Positions 1-10,015 of a DNA stretch of 64,000 nt are shown in pieces. The notes below the pieces were generated by a model. It made no database searches. It had not been told where the DNA came from and worked only from the letters and a program-made list of their open reading frames with translations. The translations under genes and the position numbers were made by a program. The DNA comes from Spirochaetales bacterium (GTDB lineage: Bacteria; Spirochaetota; Spirochaetia; SZUA-6; JAFGRV01): positions 62,001 to 126,000 of the forward strand of contig JAFGHO010000107.1 of NCBI GenBank assembly GCA_016930085.1, in the 5' to 3' direction. How positions within the stretch are numbered: position 1 is the stretch's first letter; each line of letters starts with the position of its first letter.

Positions 1-264
<264 letters not shown>

Positions 265-701
265 ACCGGCCCGATTTCCTGAGGCAATCCATACACTTGT
301 GAAAGCGTGCGGCGGATGGATCTGAAGATGTAGAGCCGGTTAACGGCGGAGAAAAGGAATCCTTCCCGTTTGAAGACATATAAAATAATCGGAGGTTACC
401 GGTTGTTTTGCGCAGAAAATACCTGAAGGTTTGCGAAATTTAAGGCAAAAAAGGCGATTCCTGTAAAAAAAAAATAATTACCCCCTTGCCATAATATTAT
501 AAATATGTTACTTTAAGCCAATGTGATGGAGTCCAGAGGAACTGGATGATGGAAGAGAGCTTCCGTTATTAAAGGGTAGGAGAAAAAGCAAGCTATTGGC
601 AGAAAAAAGGCAATTCTTTTCATTTTTTTGGAGGGAAAGGATTGACTTTTTTTTATGTAATTGCTAATATCATCTGCTCAAAATAGTTTGAAGGGAGAGG
701 T
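265..701 (+). other. rpoC-rpsL intergenic region
   Basis: This 437-nt stretch has no convincing gene. It holds two small hairpins without a T-run, CCAG/CTGG near 533-545 and GGAAG/CTTCC near 552-565, and at its end the rpsL promoter. No intrinsic terminator for rpoC could be recognised, so read-through from rpoC into rpsL remains possible. Confidence 0.6.
642..670 (+). promoter_or_regulatory. sigma70-type promoter of rpsL-rpsG
   Basis: TTGACT at 642-647 and TAATAT at 665-670 are separated by exactly 17 nt, close to the housekeeping consensus. A start near 677 would give a leader of about 25 nt before the rpsL ATG, which has the purine-rich ribosome site AGGGAGAGG. The position directly before rpsL suggests the ribosomal genes are transcribed independently of rpoC. 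Confidence 0.7.
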
Positions 702-1076
702 ATGCCAACAATAAATCAGCTTGTAAGATTGGGACGAAAAAGGGTCGGTAAAAAGACAAAGTCGCCCGCATTGATGTCCTGTCCGCAGAAACGAGGCGTA
801 TGTACAAGGGTGATGACAGTAACGCCCAAAAAACCGAACTCTGCCCTTAGAAAAGTCGCGAGAGTAAGACTCACGCATGGCATCGAAGTGACGGCATATA
901 TTCCGGGAATCGGCCATAACCTTCAGGAACACTCGGTTGTCATGATTCGAGGGGGAAGGGTTAAGGACCTGCCGGGTGTGCGGTATCATATTATCAGGGG
1001 TACCAAGGATACACTCGGTGTCGACGATCGCAAGAAAGCGCGGTCGAAATACGGAACAAAAAAGCCGAAGGCTTAA
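702..1076 (+). CDS. rpsL: 30S ribosomal protein S12
   Basis: Decoding-centre protein S12, 124 residues, the usual length. The N-terminus [14 protein letters not shown], the central motifs [21 protein letters not shown] and [20 protein letters not shown], and the basic tail [13 protein letters not shown] are all diagnostic. The Lys and Pro residues whose changes confer streptomycin resistance in other bacteria lie in the normal KKPNSA and [10 protein letters not shown] contexts, so nothing suggests natural resistance. The ATG is preceded by AGGGAGAGG. rpsG begins 19 nt after its stop. Confidence 0.98.
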   Translation: MPTINQLVRLGRKRVGKKTKSPALMSCPQKRGVCTRVMTVTPKKPNSALRKVARVRLTHGIEVTAYIPGIGHNLQEHSVVMIRGGRVKDLPGVRYHIIRGTKDTLGVDDRKKARSKYGTKKPKA

Positions 1077-1095
1077 GGAGTGTAAGGAGAAAAGA

Positions 1096-1566
1096 ATGCC
1101 GAGAAGAAGGATACCGCCGAAAAGACCGATCGCATCAGATCCCAAGTACGGAAGCGATATGATCGCCAAATTCGTCAATCGTATGATACTGAAGGGAAAA
1201 AAATCGGTCGGCTATCATATTCTCTATGATGCGCTTGAAGAGATTAGCAGCAAAGTGAATAAAAATCCGCTTGAAATTTTTACACAGGCATTGAATAATG
1301 TAAAACCGCTTATCGAGGTGAAATCACGGCGTGTCGGCGGCTCGACATATCAGGTTCCTGTCGAAATTAAAGAGGATAGACAGAATGCCCTTGCAATGAG
1401 ATGGATTATTTCATATTCACGGCAGCGGCACGGTAAATCGATGAGTGAAAAATTACGTGATGAAATACTTGATGCTTTTAATAATACCGGTTCTTCAGTA
1501 AAGAAAAAAGAAGATACACATAAAATGGCGGAAGCGAACAAGGCGTTTGCTCATTACCGCTGGTAA
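1096..1566 (+). CDS. rpsG: 30S ribosomal protein S7
   Basis: Head-nucleating 16S rRNA-binding protein, 156 residues. The start [12 protein letters not shown] after AAGGAGAAAAGA is chosen because it matches the family N-terminus; the open frame extends upstream into rpsL without support. The motifs [29 protein letters not shown] and [19 protein letters not shown] are typical. It ends with the usual [15 protein letters not shown]. fusA, which usually follows in bacteria, is absent; tuf comes next after a 118-nt spacer with two hairpins. Confidence 0.98.
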   Translation: MPRRRIPPKRPIASDPKYGSDMIAKFVNRMILKGKKSVGYHILYDALEEISSKVNKNPLEIFTQALNNVKPLIEVKSRRVGGSTYQVPVEIKEDRQNALAMRWIISYSRQRHGKSMSEKLRDEILDAFNNTGSSVKKKEDTHKMAEANKAFAHYRW

Positions 1567-1584
1567 AAGAAAGCTCAAGAAGGA

Positions 1585-1599
1585 CCAGGGGTTCCCTGG
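1585..1599 (+). repeat. 6-bp perfect hairpin after rpsG
   Basis: CCAGGG, loop GTT, CCCTGG starts 18 nt after the rpsG stop. The arms are perfect and GC-rich and there is no following T-run, so it looks like an mRNA-stabilising or processing structure, not a terminator. The role is inference. Confidence 0.5.
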
Positions 1600-1616
1600 C
1601 AGGTAAAAAAGGAAAT

Positions 1617-1661
1617 AATAACGGTTTCCATCATGAAAGAGATGCCATAAAAGCCGTTATT
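1617..1661 (+). promoter_or_regulatory. inverted repeat in the rpsG-tuf spacer, possible attenuator
   Basis: AATAACGG (1617-1624) pairs with CCGTTATT (1654-1661), with three further A-T pairs possible across a bulged G, and is followed by the T/A-rich TTATTTAAATT. It ends 23 nt before the tuf ATG. The long loop makes it a weak terminator; partial attenuation between rpsG and tuf is a guess. No clear tuf promoter was seen. Confidence 0.35.
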
Positions 1662-1684
1662 TTATTTAAATTAAGGAGGATAAA

Positions 1685-2875
1685 ATGGCAAAAGCTAAAT
1701 TCGAACGGAAGAAACCCCATATAAACGTAGGGACAATCGGGCATGTCGATCATGGGAAAACGACGCTGACTGCGGCAATTACCATGTATTGTTCCGGAAA
1801 GTATGGCGATAAATTGATGAAGTTTGAAGATATAGATAATGCGCCCGAAGAGAAGGCACGGGGTATTACGATAAATACACGTCATGTCGAGTATCAGACG
1901 GAACAAAGACATTACGCCCATGTCGATTGTCCGGGACACGCAGACTATATCAAAAATATGATCACCGGTGCCGCCCAGATGGACGGTGCGATTCTCGTCG
2001 TTTCGGCACCCGATTCCGTCATGCCGCAGACGCGTGAACATGTTCTTTTGGCACGGCAGGTCGGTGTTCCGGCGATTATTGTCTTTTTGAATAAAATCGA
2101 TATGGTTGACGATCCGGAACTCATCGATCTTGTTGAAGAAGAAATCAAGGATGTTCTCAATGAATACAAGTTTCCAGCGGATGAAATACCGATTATCAGG
2201 GGCTCGGCGGTCGAGGCAATGAACAATCCGGACGATCCTGAAAAAATGAAGTGCATTGAAGCATTACTCAATGCGATGGATTCATATTTTCCGCTTCCGG
2301 AACGCGCAATCGACAAGGATTTTCTCATGCAGATAGAGGATGTTTTTTCGATTTCCGGCCGCGGTACCGTTGTCACCGGAAGAATCGAGCGCGGTAAAGT
2401 CAAAGTCGGTGAAGAAGTCGAAATCGTCGGTATCAAGGATACAAGAAAAACGGTTGTGACCGGTGTCGAAATGTTCAACAAGATCCTCGATGAAGGCCAG
2501 GCCGGAGATAATGTCGGCTGTCTGCTTCGAGGTATTGAAAAGGACGAAGTACAGCGTGGACAGGTTATTGCAAAACCGGGGTCGATCACACCGCATAAAA
2601 AGATAAAGACTCAGGTGTACGTTCTGACAAAAGAAGAAGGCGGAAGGCATTCGCCGTTTTTTACCGGATACCGGCCGCAGTTTTATTTCAGAACAACGGA
2701 CGTAACGGGGACGGTTTCGCTTCCTGAAGGAAAGCAAATGGTAATGCCCGGCGATAATGTCGAACTCAATGTCGAACTGATCTGTACAATCGCAATCGAA
2801 AAAGGACTTCGTTTCGCTATCCGCGAGGGTGGAAGAACGGTTGCGGCAGGAGCGGTAACGGAAATTATCGAATAA
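1685..2875 (+). CDS. tuf: elongation factor Tu
   Basis: GTPase that delivers aminoacyl-tRNA to the ribosome; 396 residues, full length. The G-motifs are visible: G1 GHVDHGKT near residue 19, switch [15 protein letters not shown]3 DCPGHADY, G4 NKID and G5 in GSAVEA. Domain 2 has [20 protein letters not shown] and domain 3 ends [21 protein letters not shown]. An insertion-like stretch after [12 protein letters not shown] is a common variation. The start has AAGGAGGATAAA upstream. In spirochaetes tuf often heads the S10 operon without an adjacent fusA, as here. Confidence 0.98.
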   Translation: MAKAKFERKKPHINVGTIGHVDHGKTTLTAAITMYCSGKYGDKLMKFEDIDNAPEEKARGITINTRHVEYQTEQRHYAHVDCPGHADYIKNMITGAAQMDGAILVVSAPDSVMPQTREHVLLARQVGVPAIIVFLNKIDMVDDPELIDLVEEEIKDVLNEYKFPADEIPIIRGSAVEAMNNPDDPEKMKCIEALLNAMDSYFPLPERAIDKDFLMQIEDVFSISGRGTVVTGRIERGKVKVGEEVEIVGIKDTRKTVVTGVEMFNKILDEGQAGDNVGCLLRGIEKDEVQRGQVIAKPGSITPHKKIKTQVYVLTKEEGGRHSPFFTGYRPQFYFRTTDVTGTVSLPEGKQMVMPGDNVELNVELICTIAIEKGLRFAIREGGRTVAAGAVTEIIE

Positions 2876-3216
2876 GGGGATTGATGTTTCGCCGGATTGG
2901 AGAACAGATAGCTTTTTTCCGTTCATTCAACCGGGCTGTAAAGTCGGGACGATGGTGCAGGATTGAGATAAAAAAGTCAAAAACATGCATAAGTTGAGGT
3001 CCTTATGCTGTACTTGGATGATCGGTGGTCCGGTCGCTGTGTGTCAACAAGGAACCAAACCGTGTTTGTCGGTAAACAACAGCGGATCGTAATCTTCATT
3101 CCGGTAGGATGGAGATCACGAGGTGAGATAAATGTATTATTGATTATGCATGATGAATTATATTAAGTATCATCCCGGGGGATGGCATATCTCTTTCGGG
3201 ATCGATATCAGGAGGA
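2876..3216 (+). promoter_or_regulatory. tuf-rpsJ leader region with hairpin
   Basis: A 341-nt non-coding stretch before the S10 operon. It contains CATCCC-GG-GGGATG at 3171-3184, about 30 nt upstream of rpsJ, and a loose TTGATT...TATTAA pair at 3140-3166 with only 15 nt spacing, too short for a confident promoter. In enterobacteria L4 represses the S10 operon through a leader structure; I cannot show a similar fold here. The length suggests an independently regulated leader. Confidence 0.4.
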
Positions 3217-3528
3217 ATGATGATAAAAGAAAGGATACGCGTACGCTTGAGAGGTTTCGATGTTGAACTGATAGACCAGAGTTCCAAAGCGATCGTTGAT
3301 ACAGTACTGAAAGCCGGATCAAAAGTATCCGGTCCAATTCCTTTACCGACTCGAATCAATAAGTTTACTGTACTCAGATCCCCTCACGTGAACAAGAAGT
3401 CGCGTGAACAGTTCGAGATGCGGACACATAAACGCTTGATCGATATCATCGAACCTACTTCTGCGGTTATGGATGCACTTATGAAGCTCGAGCTTCCTGC
3501 AGGTGTAGATGTTGAAATTAAAATGTGA
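3217..3528 (+). CDS. rpsJ: 30S ribosomal protein S10
   Basis: S10 (NusE), part of the 30S head and also of transcription antitermination complexes; NusB, its partner, is encoded at 26176. The motifs [50 protein letters not shown] and the C-terminus [11 protein letters not shown] identify it. Two ATG codons are adjacent (3217 and 3220); the AGGAGG at 3210-3215 is only one base from the first, so the second, giving 102 residues, may be the true start. First gene of the S10 string. Confidence 0.97.
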   Translation: MMIKERIRVRLRGFDVELIDQSSKAIVDTVLKAGSKVSGPIPLPTRINKFTVLRSPHVNKKSREQFEMRTHKRLIDIIEPTSAVMDALMKLELPAGVDVEIKM

Positions 3529-3536
3529 GGAAAAAA

Positions 3537-4196
3537 ATGGTAGGGCTAATCGGAAAGAAAATCGGCATGACTCAGGTATTCGACGAAAGCGGAAACATTA
3601 TTCCGGTTACCGTCGTCGCCGTACCGCAGAATGTCGTTATCGGTGAGAGGAATACCGAAAAAAACGGATATGATGCAGTGATACTCGGTGCATTCGAACA
3701 AAAAGAATCGAGGGTGATTAAGCCGGTGAAGGGGCAGTTCAAAGACGGCCTTACTCCTCAAAAGGTGATGATCGAAATTCGTGATTTTGAGAAAGAGTAT
3801 GAAATCGGTAAGGCGCTGACCGTTGATGTTTTTCAGGGTATTGATTTTATCGATGTCCGGGGCGTAACAAAAGGTAAAGGATACCAGGGTGTCATGAAGC
3901 GGCATGGATTCAGCGGCGGAAGAAAAACGCATGGATCGAAATTTCACCGGGCACAGGGTTCAACGGGAAGTTCCAGTTTTCCCTCCAGAGTATTCAAGGG
4001 GTTGAAAATGGCGGGAAGAATGGGCGGTGCTGCAATGAAGGTTCAGAATCTTCGCCTGGTGAAAATCGACACTGAAAAGAACACGCTTTTGATAAAAGGT
4101 GCGATTCCGGGCCCTAAAAATGCGACGGTCGTCATTCTCAAAGCGAAAAAGAAGGGTCATATAACTGTCAAAAAAAGCAGTGAAGAAAATAATTGA
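3537..4196 (+). CDS. rplC: 50S ribosomal protein L3
   Basis: Early-assembly 23S rRNA-binding protein, 219 residues. The start [15 protein letters not shown] is the family N-terminus, with GAGG 6 nt upstream inside the rpsJ stop region; an in-frame GTG four codons earlier overlaps rpsJ and is less likely. [20 protein letters not shown] and [17 protein letters not shown] form the conserved extension reaching toward the peptidyl transferase centre. The tail [16 protein letters not shown] is slightly long and charged. Confidence 0.97.
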   Translation: MVGLIGKKIGMTQVFDESGNIIPVTVVAVPQNVVIGERNTEKNGYDAVILGAFEQKESRVIKPVKGQFKDGLTPQKVMIEIRDFEKEYEIGKALTVDVFQGIDFIDVRGVTKGKGYQGVMKRHGFSGGRKTHGSKFHRAQGSTGSSSFPSRVFKGLKMAGRMGGAAMKVQNLRLVKIDTEKNTLLIKGAIPGPKNATVVILKAKKKGHITVKKSSEENN

Positions 4197-4212
4197 TGAT
4201 AAGGATAGTTGA

Positions 4213-5064
4213 ATGAAAGCACAGGTTTTTGCCGTTGACGGCAGCCAATCAAAAAAGATCGAACTTTCAGATGATATATTTAACGGTAAAGTAAGTATGG
4301 GTTCAATCTATTATGCGATCAGAAACGAGCTGGCCAACAAGAGACTCGGGACCGCCCATACGAAAACGAGAAGTGAAGTTCAGGGCGCGCACAAGAAAAT
4401 GTACAGGCAGAAAGGCACGGGCCGGGCGCGTGCGGGTACGCGTCGATCTCCGCTTAGGGTCGGCGGCGGTATTGTGTTCGGCCCCCGGAAGCGAAGTTAC
4501 AAGTATCATATACCAAAGAAGATAAAGCAGCTGGCAATGAGATCGATATTGAGTATGAAAAACGCCGAGAACAAATTGAGGATTATCGAGGATTTCGGAA
4601 TCGAAAGCGGAAAGACTAAGGATCTGGTTCAATTATTAAGGAAGCATATCACCGAAATGAGAACGGTTTTTGTTCTGAAAGACGATGATATGATGATAAA
4701 AAGAGCCGGTTCCAATATACCGTGGCTCAGGATGCTGACCTTTAACAGGTTGAATGCCCATGATCTGTTTTACTGTAAAAATCTGATTTTTCATGAAACG
4801 GCAATACGGTCGCTCAATGATATGTACGGCAGAACTGTTACGGAAAAGAAGACTGAAAAAAAGGTTGGGGAAAAAACCGTTGGAAAGGCTACTGAAAAGG
4901 TAGAAAAAAAGGCTGAAACAACGGTAGAGAAGAAGACCGTTGAAAAGGTGACGGAAAAGACCGAAAAGAAGGCGGAAAAAACGACTCGGAAAAAGGTTGT
5001 CGAAAAGGTTGAGAAAGCGGAAAAGAAGGCAGATAAAAAGACTGATAAAGGAGTGCAGGAATAA
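4213..5064 (+). CDS. rplD: 50S ribosomal protein L4 with long Lys/Glu repeat tail
   Basis: L4, whose loop lines the exit tunnel. The body is normal: KRLGTAHTKTRSEVQGAHKK, RQKGTGRARAGTRRSPLRVGGG and FGPRKRSYKYHIPKK are the conserved tunnel loop and flanks. At 283 residues the protein is about 75 longer than typical L4. From about residue 212 the chain consists of irregular repeats of the type TEKKV, VEKKT, TEKTEKKAEK, made almost only of Lys, Glu, Thr and Val. This tail is coded continuously up to a TAA that overlaps the rplW ATG by one base, so it is part of the reading frame and not a misread. It may be a disordered or helical surface extension; its role is unknown. Confidence 0.95.
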   Translation: MKAQVFAVDGSQSKKIELSDDIFNGKVSMGSIYYAIRNELANKRLGTAHTKTRSEVQGAHKKMYRQKGTGRARAGTRRSPLRVGGGIVFGPRKRSYKYHIPKKIKQLAMRSILSMKNAENKLRIIEDFGIESGKTKDLVQLLRKHITEMRTVFVLKDDDMMIKRAGSNIPWLRMLTFNRLNAHDLFYCKNLIFHETAIRSLNDMYGRTVTEKKTEKKVGEKTVGKATEKVEKKAETTVEKKTVEKVTEKTEKKAEKTTRKKVVEKVEKAEKKADKKTDKGVQE

Positions 5065-5351
5065 TGGAATATACGGAAGATATCATTCTGGAACCTGTCG
5101 TTACTGAAAAATCGAATGTCCGGCGGGAACAACACAAATATACCTTCAAGGTCGATGCACGGGCGAATAAAAAACAGGTGGTAAAGGCGATCGGAGAGCT
5201 TTTTAACGTGAAACCGGTGAAATGCAATATCATAAATATAAAAGGCAAACCCAAAAGGGTAAGATATAAAAGAGGATATACATCTGCATGGAAAAAAGCG
5301 ATTATCACCCTGCACGAGGGAGAGAAAATCGACATATTCGAAGGTGTATAA
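5064..5351 (+). CDS. rplW: 50S ribosomal protein L23
   Basis: Exit-tunnel rim protein, docking site for trigger factor and SRP; 95 residues. DIILEPVVTEKSN at the N-terminus, YTFKVDARANKKQVVKAIGELFNVKPVKCNI in the centre and the basic loop KPKRVRYKRGYTSAWKKAIITL are typical. Translation is probably coupled to rplD because the two genes share one base. Confidence 0.97.
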   Translation: MEYTEDIILEPVVTEKSNVRREQHKYTFKVDARANKKQVVKAIGELFNVKPVKCNIINIKGKPKRVRYKRGYTSAWKKAIITLHEGEKIDIFEGV

Positions 5352-5380
5352 CCGATCGAGAGTAAGGAGCAAGGGATACA

Positions 5381-6226
5381 ATGGGGATCAAGAAATATAA
5401 ACCTCATACGGCCGGGATGAGATATAAGACAGGATTGACGTTCGAAGAGGTGACGACGACGCGGCCTGAAAAAAACCTCTCGAAAGGAATGGCGTTCAAC
5501 GCCGGACGGGATACGAACGGCCGGATAAGCGTTCGGCGAAAAGGCGGCCGTCACAAGAGAAAATATCGGTATATCGATTTTAAACGGGATAAATATTCGG
5601 CAGATGAGGCGATGAAATCGATTCCCGGAAAGATCGTGTCAATAGAATATGATCCAAACAGAAGCGCGAATATCGCCCTGGTTCATTACGTCGATGGTGA
5701 CAAACGGTATATCCTTGCACCAAAAGGTTTGAAAGTCGGTATGGTAATTCAAAGCGGAAATGACGCCCCATTGGAAATAGGGAACGCACTTCCGCTCGAA
5801 AAAATCCCGCTCGGGATGAACGTCCATAATATTGAATTACAATACGGAAAGGGCGGACAGCTTTCACGGTCCGCCGGAACAAGTGCGACGATCGCCGCAA
5901 AAGAAGGGGATTACGTGACGATCAAGTTGCCGTCGGGCGAAATGAGAATGGTTTTCAGGAAATGCTTTGCGACAATCGGAGAGGTCGGAAACGAAGATCA
6001 TATGAACGTTTCGCTGGGTAAAGCGGGGAGAAGCAGATGGATGGGGAAGCGGCCGAAGGTGAGAGGTGTCGCCATGAATCCGATTGATCATCCGCATGGC
6101 GGTGGAGAAGGGAAATCGTCCGGTGGACGGCATCCGGTGACTCCCTGGGGTGTCCCGACAAAAGGATACAAGACCAGGAAGAAGCGGAAGAATTCCACCA
6201 GGTTTATAGTCAAACGAAGAAAGTAG
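5381..6226 (+). CDS. rplB: 50S ribosomal protein L2
   Basis: Peptidyl transferase-centre associated protein, 281 residues, slightly above the usual 273-277. It begins [14 protein letters not shown] and has the conserved [26 protein letters not shown], and the universally conserved [25 protein letters not shown] containing the catalytically important His. The start follows GTAAGGAGCAAGGG. Nothing unusual. Confidence 0.98.
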   Translation: MGIKKYKPHTAGMRYKTGLTFEEVTTTRPEKNLSKGMAFNAGRDTNGRISVRRKGGRHKRKYRYIDFKRDKYSADEAMKSIPGKIVSIEYDPNRSANIALVHYVDGDKRYILAPKGLKVGMVIQSGNDAPLEIGNALPLEKIPLGMNVHNIELQYGKGGQLSRSAGTSATIAAKEGDYVTIKLPSGEMRMVFRKCFATIGEVGNEDHMNVSLGKAGRSRWMGKRPKVRGVAMNPIDHPHGGGEGKSSGGRHPVTPWGVPTKGYKTRKKRKNSTRFIVKRRK

Positions 6227-6236
6227 GAGAAAGATT

Positions 6237-6518
6237 GTGTCAAGATCGATAAAAAAGGGACCGTTTATCGAAAAAAGTCTCTACAGGAAAGTCCTTGATA
6301 TCAGGAAATCGGGAGACAAGAAAATGATAAAAACATTTTCACGGTGTTCAACGGTCATACCCGAGATGGTGGGGCTTACTATCAGCGTTTATAACGGGAA
6401 GACCTGGGTGCCTGTGTATGTGACGGAAAATCTCGTCGGACATAAGCTGGGAGAGTTTTCTCCCACGAGGATTTTTCGAGGGCACGCCGGTTCGGATAAA
6501 AAGGCAAAGAAGAAGTAG
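6237..6518 (+). CDS. rpsS: 30S ribosomal protein S19
   Basis: Head protein near the A-site finger; 93 residues. [14 protein letters not shown] and [18 protein letters not shown] core (here [15 protein letters not shown]), then [19 protein letters not shown], are diagnostic. The start is GTG, supported by AGGAGAAAGA upstream and by the family N-terminus, since no ATG is in range. The KKAKKK tail is normal. Confidence 0.97.
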   Translation: MSRSIKKGPFIEKSLYRKVLDIRKSGDKKMIKTFSRCSTVIPEMVGLTISVYNGKTWVPVYVTENLVGHKLGEFSPTRIFRGHAGSDKKAKKK

Positions 6519-6527
6519 GGGTTCTGA

Positions 6528-6893
6528 ATGGAGACAAAAAAGGGTTACAAAGCACATTTGAGGTTTATACGGATTTCTCCCTCAAAGGTAAGAAGGATAG
6601 CGAACAACATCAGAAAAAAGCCTTATACAGAGGTGTTATCGATACTCGAAAATCTGCCTCACAAGGGCGCGAAATTCCTGAGAAAGGCGATTATGTCCGC
6701 CGTCGCGAATGCATTATATCACAATGATAAACTCGATGAAGATACAATTTATATAAAGGAATTACAGGTGAATGACGGTCCGCGTATGAAACGTATCTGG
6801 GTGCGCGGACGAGGACGGGCCGACCGGTTGATAAAACGATTGTGTCATATTTCCGTCGTTATCGATGAAATAGGGGAGGTTAAAGGGAAATAG
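6528..6893 (+). CDS. rplV: 50S ribosomal protein L22
   Basis: L22 spans the large subunit and contributes to the tunnel constriction; 121 residues. Recognisable by [22 protein letters not shown], the helix [18 protein letters not shown], and the hairpin loop [22 protein letters not shown] with the macrolide-interacting tip. The TAG stop shares its last base with the rpsC GTG start, so the two are translationally coupled. Confidence 0.97.
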   Translation: METKKGYKAHLRFIRISPSKVRRIANNIRKKPYTEVLSILENLPHKGAKFLRKAIMSAVANALYHNDKLDEDTIYIKELQVNDGPRMKRIWVRGRGRADRLIKRLCHISVVIDEIGEVKGK

Positions 6894-7594
6894 TGGGACA
6901 AAAAGTACATCCTTTCAGTATGAGACTGGGTATTATAAGAACCTGGAAATCAAAATGGTATGTGGATCCGAAAGAATATGCGGATACGTTGCATGAGGAT
7001 CTGACAATACGAAAGATAATCATGGACTTTCCTGAAACAAAAACAGCCGATGTGGCCGACGTCGAGATCGTGCGACATCCGCAGAAAGTGACCATCATTA
7101 TTCACACCGCCCGTCCCGGGGTTATTATCGGGGTAAAAGGTGCGAACATCGATAAACTCGGAAATGAAATCAAAAAGGTGGTAACGAAGAAAATCCAGAT
7201 CAAAATCAAGGAGATCAAACGTCCGGAACTCAATGCACAGCTGGTGGCGATGAATGTCGCCAAACAACTCAAGGCGAGGGCATCCTTTAGGAAGGCGATG
7301 AAAATGGCGGTGGCCAACGCGATGAAAACCGGTATTCAGGGCATAAAAATAAAGATATCAGGGCGTCTCGGCGGTGCGGAAATGGCGAGAAGCAGTGAAT
7401 ATAAAGAGGGAAGGATTCCCCTTCATACATTCAGGGCGGATATTGATTACGGATTCGCGGAAGCAATCACCACCTTTGGTACCATCGGTGTGAAGGTCTG
7501 GATATGCAACGGTGAATTATACGGAAGAGAGAAAAAGGAAGACGCGGGAATATTGTTGAAAAAGACGAAATCACAAGCGGAAGCTAAGGAGTAA
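6893..7594 (+). CDS. rpsC: 30S ribosomal protein S3
   Basis: mRNA-entry protein with helicase function, 233 residues. The start is GTG: the family start [14 protein letters not shown] lies directly at the rplV stop. The KH domain motif [17 protein letters not shown] and the C-terminal [37 protein letters not shown] are clear. The tail [14 protein letters not shown] is short. Confidence 0.97.
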   Translation: MGQKVHPFSMRLGIIRTWKSKWYVDPKEYADTLHEDLTIRKIIMDFPETKTADVADVEIVRHPQKVTIIIHTARPGVIIGVKGANIDKLGNEIKKVVTKKIQIKIKEIKRPELNAQLVAMNVAKQLKARASFRKAMKMAVANAMKTGIQGIKIKISGRLGGAEMARSSEYKEGRIPLHTFRADIDYGFAEAITTFGTIGVKVWICNGELYGREKKEDAGILLKKTKSQAEAKE

Positions 7595-7600
7595 GAAAGC

Positions 7601-8020
7601 ATGCTCAGTCCAAAGAGAACGAAATACAGAAAACAGCAGCGCGGCAGAATGAAAGGGAAAGCGACGAGGGGAAACAGTATTGCGTTCGGCGATTTTGCAC
7701 TTGTCGCACTCGAAAGAAAATGGATTACCAATCGTCAGATTGAAGCGGCACGTATCGCGATTACCCGTCATATAAAGCGCGGCGGAAAAGTGTGGATTCG
7801 AATTTTCCCGGATGTTCCATATACAAAGAAACCGGCGGAAACGAGAATGGGAAAAGGCAAAGGGAATCCTGAATACTGGGTGGCAGTGGTCAAACAGGGA
7901 ACGGTCATGTTCGAAGTCAGCGGTGTCGCGATGGAATTGGCGCAGGCGGCAATGAAACTCGCAAGCAGCAAGTTGCCGATAAAAACCAAAATAATGACGA
8001 GAAGGGATTACGTGCAATAA
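7601..8020 (+). CDS. rplP: 50S ribosomal protein L16
   Basis: Protein near the A-site tRNA of the 50S; 139 residues. [66 protein letters not shown] and the C-terminal helix [14 protein letters not shown] are characteristic. Starts six nt after rpsC. Confidence 0.98.
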   Translation: MLSPKRTKYRKQQRGRMKGKATRGNSIAFGDFALVALERKWITNRQIEAARIAITRHIKRGGKVWIRIFPDVPYTKKPAETRMGKGKGNPEYWVAVVKQGTVMFEVSGVAMELAQAAMKLASSKLPIKTKIMTRRDYVQ

Positions 8021-8022
8021 TT

Positions 8023-8271
8023 ATGAAAGAATCATATAACGATCTGACATTTAACGAACTCCTGACAAAACGTGAGGAGCTGAAAAAGAAATACAGAGAT
8101 ATACGCTTCAATATGGTGATTGGACATGTGGATAATCCTCTTCAGAAGAGGGTATTACGAAGAAGATTGGCCAGGCTGAACACATTGATAAACGAGTATC
8201 AATGCGGTATCAGAAAAGCGAACGTTGCCGGAGAAAGAGGACAGAAGGATGAACAAAGACAAAGCGAATAA
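8023..8271 (+). CDS. rpmC: 50S ribosomal protein L29
   Basis: Small two-helix protein at the exit site: [20 protein letters not shown] and the second helix [20 protein letters not shown]. At 82 residues it is longer than the common 60-70; the added tail [19 protein letters not shown] overlaps the start of rpsQ by 23 nt. An overlap this long suggests either coupled translation or that the tail is a by-product of the stop lying inside rpsQ. Confidence 0.92.
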   Translation: MKESYNDLTFNELLTKREELKKKYRDIRFNMVIGHVDNPLQKRVLRRRLARLNTLINEYQCGIRKANVAGERGQKDEQRQSE

Positions 8272-8509
8272 AAAGATTTTCACCGGACGGGTAGTCAGTA
8301 ATAAAATGAATAAGACGATTGTCGTTGCAATTGAAAGGAAAAAGCTTCATCGACTTTATAAAAAGTATGTCACGAGAACGAAGAAGATAAAGGCGCATGA
8401 CGAGAAAAACGAATGCAATATCGATGATATTGTTCGGGTGATCGAATCAAGGCCTTTGAGTAAGGAAAAATCCTGGCGGTTATTAGAGATCGTTGAAAAG
8501 GCAAAATAG
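8249..8509 (+). CDS. rpsQ: 30S ribosomal protein S17
   Basis: Primary 16S rRNA-binding OB-fold protein, 86 residues with the chosen [65 protein letters not shown] and the ending VEKAK match the family. Purine-rich AGAGGACAGAAGG lies just before the ATG, within rpmC. An upstream TTG is in frame but not needed for the fold. Confidence 0.95.
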   Translation: MNKDKANKKIFTGRVVSNKMNKTIVVAIERKKLHRLYKKYVTRTKKIKAHDEKNECNIDDIVRVIESRPLSKEKSWRLLEIVEKAK

Positions 8510-8530
8510 AGCGGAAGGCAGGAAGCAGAT

Positions 8531-8899
8531 ATGATCCAAACGATGAGCTATTTAAATGTTGCGGATAACAGTGGCGCAAAGCGTGTAGCATGTATAAAGG
8601 TACTCGGGGGAACCAGAAGAAAAGTGGCGGACGTCGGTGATATAATCGTGGTCGCCGTAAAAGACGCCTTACCGAATGCGCCGATAAAAAAGGGATCAAT
8701 TGAAAAGGCAGTGGTCGTGAGAACAAACAAGGAACACAGAAGACCAGATGGAACGTATATTCGCTTCGACGATAATGCATGCGTCATTATCGATGCGAAT
8801 AAAAATCCGAAGGGAAAGAGAATTTTCGGTCCGGTTGCGCGGGAACTCAGGGACAAGAATTATATGAAAATCGTTTCGCTTGCACCGGAAGTATTATAG
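8531..8899 (+). CDS. rplN: 50S ribosomal protein L14
   Basis: Intersubunit-bridge protein, 122 residues, normal length. [27 protein letters not shown] is the classical N-terminus (shown here in two parts: [17 protein letters not shown] and [10 protein letters not shown]), followed by [20 protein letters not shown] and [13 protein letters not shown]-like [19 protein letters not shown]. The ending is ASLAPEVL-type (VSLAPEVL). Nothing unusual. Confidence 0.98.
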   Translation: MIQTMSYLNVADNSGAKRVACIKVLGGTRRKVADVGDIIVVAVKDALPNAPIKKGSIEKAVVVRTNKEHRRPDGTYIRFDDNACVIIDANKNPKGKRIFGPVARELRDKNYMKIVSLAPEVL

Positions 8900-8921
8900 A
8901 GGGTGATGAGGTAATAAAGGC

Positions 8922-9245
8922 ATGAACGGTGATAAAGGAAAACTCAGGATTAGGAAGAACGATCAGGTGACGATTGTCTCGGGAAAAAGCATCGGGAATT
9001 CGGGAAGGGTATTGAAGGTCGATCGGAAAAAAGAAACCGTGATCGTCGAAGGACAGAATATGGTCAAAAAGGCGATGAGACAACGAAAGCAGAATCAGAA
9101 AGGCGGTATTGTCGAGATTGAAGCCCCTGTTCATATATCGAATGTGATGATCAATTGCAAGAAATGCGGAAAGACTAAAATCGGCGTTAAAATGGTTGAC
9201 GATAAAAAGGTGCGGGTATGCAGAAAATGCGGGGAGGAATTGTAA
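8922..9245 (+). CDS. rplX: 50S ribosomal protein L24 with zinc ribbon
   Basis: Assembly initiator with a KOW motif ([21 protein letters not shown]). 107 residues. Four cysteines in two CxxC pairs, C79/C82 (CKKC) and C100/C103 (CRKC), make a C-terminal zinc ribbon; this C+ form occurs in some bacteria and is lost in others. The last base of its TAA is the first base of the rplE ATG. Confidence 0.96.
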   Translation: MNGDKGKLRIRKNDQVTIVSGKSIGNSGRVLKVDRKKETVIVEGQNMVKKAMRQRKQNQKGGIVEIEAPVHISNVMINCKKCGKTKIGVKMVDDKKVRVCRKCGEEL

Positions 9246-9799
9246 TGTCGAAGAAGAATCTGCCAACAGTAAAAAAATATTACGAAGAGACGGTGAAAAA
9301 GGAACTCGTCAAAGAGTTCGAGTATAAAACAATCATGCAGGTACCGAAGCTGCAAAAAATTGTCGTGAGCATGGGAATGGGAGACGCCATTCAAAACAAA
9401 AAACTTCTCGACTCGGCGGTCGATGAGGTGTCGCAGATTACGGGCCAGCGGGCCGTGAAAACAAAGGCGAGAAAATCAATTGCCGGATTCAAGGTAAGGG
9501 CTGGCATGGAAATCGGTGTCATGGTAACCCTTCGCGGAGATATCATGTATGAGTTTTTCGACAGACTGATTAATGTCGCTATTCCGAGAATAAAGGATTT
9601 CAGGGGAACTAATCCGAACTCGTTCGACGGACACGGTAATTATTCGATTGGTATCACGGAACAGATTATTTTCCCGGAAATCGATTATGATAAAATCGAA
9701 CGGATCAATGGTTTGAATATTTCCATCGTTACATCGGCCAAATCCGACAGGGAAGCTAAAAGTCTTCTTGAAAAACTTGGAATGCCGTTCCGAAAGTAA
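9245..9799 (+). CDS. rplE: 50S ribosomal protein L5
   Basis: 5S rRNA-binding protein, 184 residues. [59 protein letters not shown] and the C-terminal [19 protein letters not shown] identify it. The ATG after GGGGAGGAATTGTA is preferred to an upstream in-frame ATG inside the rplX zinc ribbon. Confidence 0.97.
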   Translation: MSKKNLPTVKKYYEETVKKELVKEFEYKTIMQVPKLQKIVVSMGMGDAIQNKKLLDSAVDEVSQITGQRAVKTKARKSIAGFKVRAGMEIGVMVTLRGDIMYEFFDRLINVAIPRIKDFRGTNPNSFDGHGNYSIGITEQIIFPEIDYDKIERINGLNISIVTSAKSDREAKSLLEKLGMPFRK

Positions 9800-9817
9800 T
9801 GAAATGAGAGGATGAAC

Positions 9818-10003
9818 ATGGCGAGAAAAGCAATGATTTTAAAATCGCAAAAAAAACCCAAGTTCAAAACGAGAAAGGTGAACAGGTGTCGCCTGTGCGG
9901 AAGGGTTCGGGGATATATGAGAAAATTTCAGATGTGTCGCATCTGTTTCAGAAAACTTGCCAGCGAAGGATTAATTCCTGGTGTGACGAAATCTAGTTGG
10001 TAA
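9818..10003 (+). CDS. rpsN: 30S ribosomal protein S14, zinc-binding short form
   Basis: 61 residues, the short type Z form of S14. The zinc ligands C24, C27, C40 and C43 are in CRLC and CRIC, followed by [18 protein letters not shown]. The second ATG ([13 protein letters not shown]) is chosen because it is the family start and lies seven nt after GAGAGG; the first ATG six bases upstream sits too close to that site. Confidence 0.96.
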   Translation: MARKAMILKSQKKPKFKTRKVNRCRLCGRVRGYMRKFQMCRICFRKLASEGLIPGVTKSSW

Positions 10004-10015
10004 GGGGAGAAAACT

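Noticed and set aside
4840-5060. possible tandem DNA repeat in the L4 tail
   Set aside because: Units vary in length and sequence; the similarity is at the level of amino-acid composition, so it is described as part of the protein.
4791-5554. Phe/Ser-rich minus-strand open frames opposite the L4 tail
   Set aside because: They arise because Lys/Glu codons read backward as Phe/Leu/Ser; no independent support.
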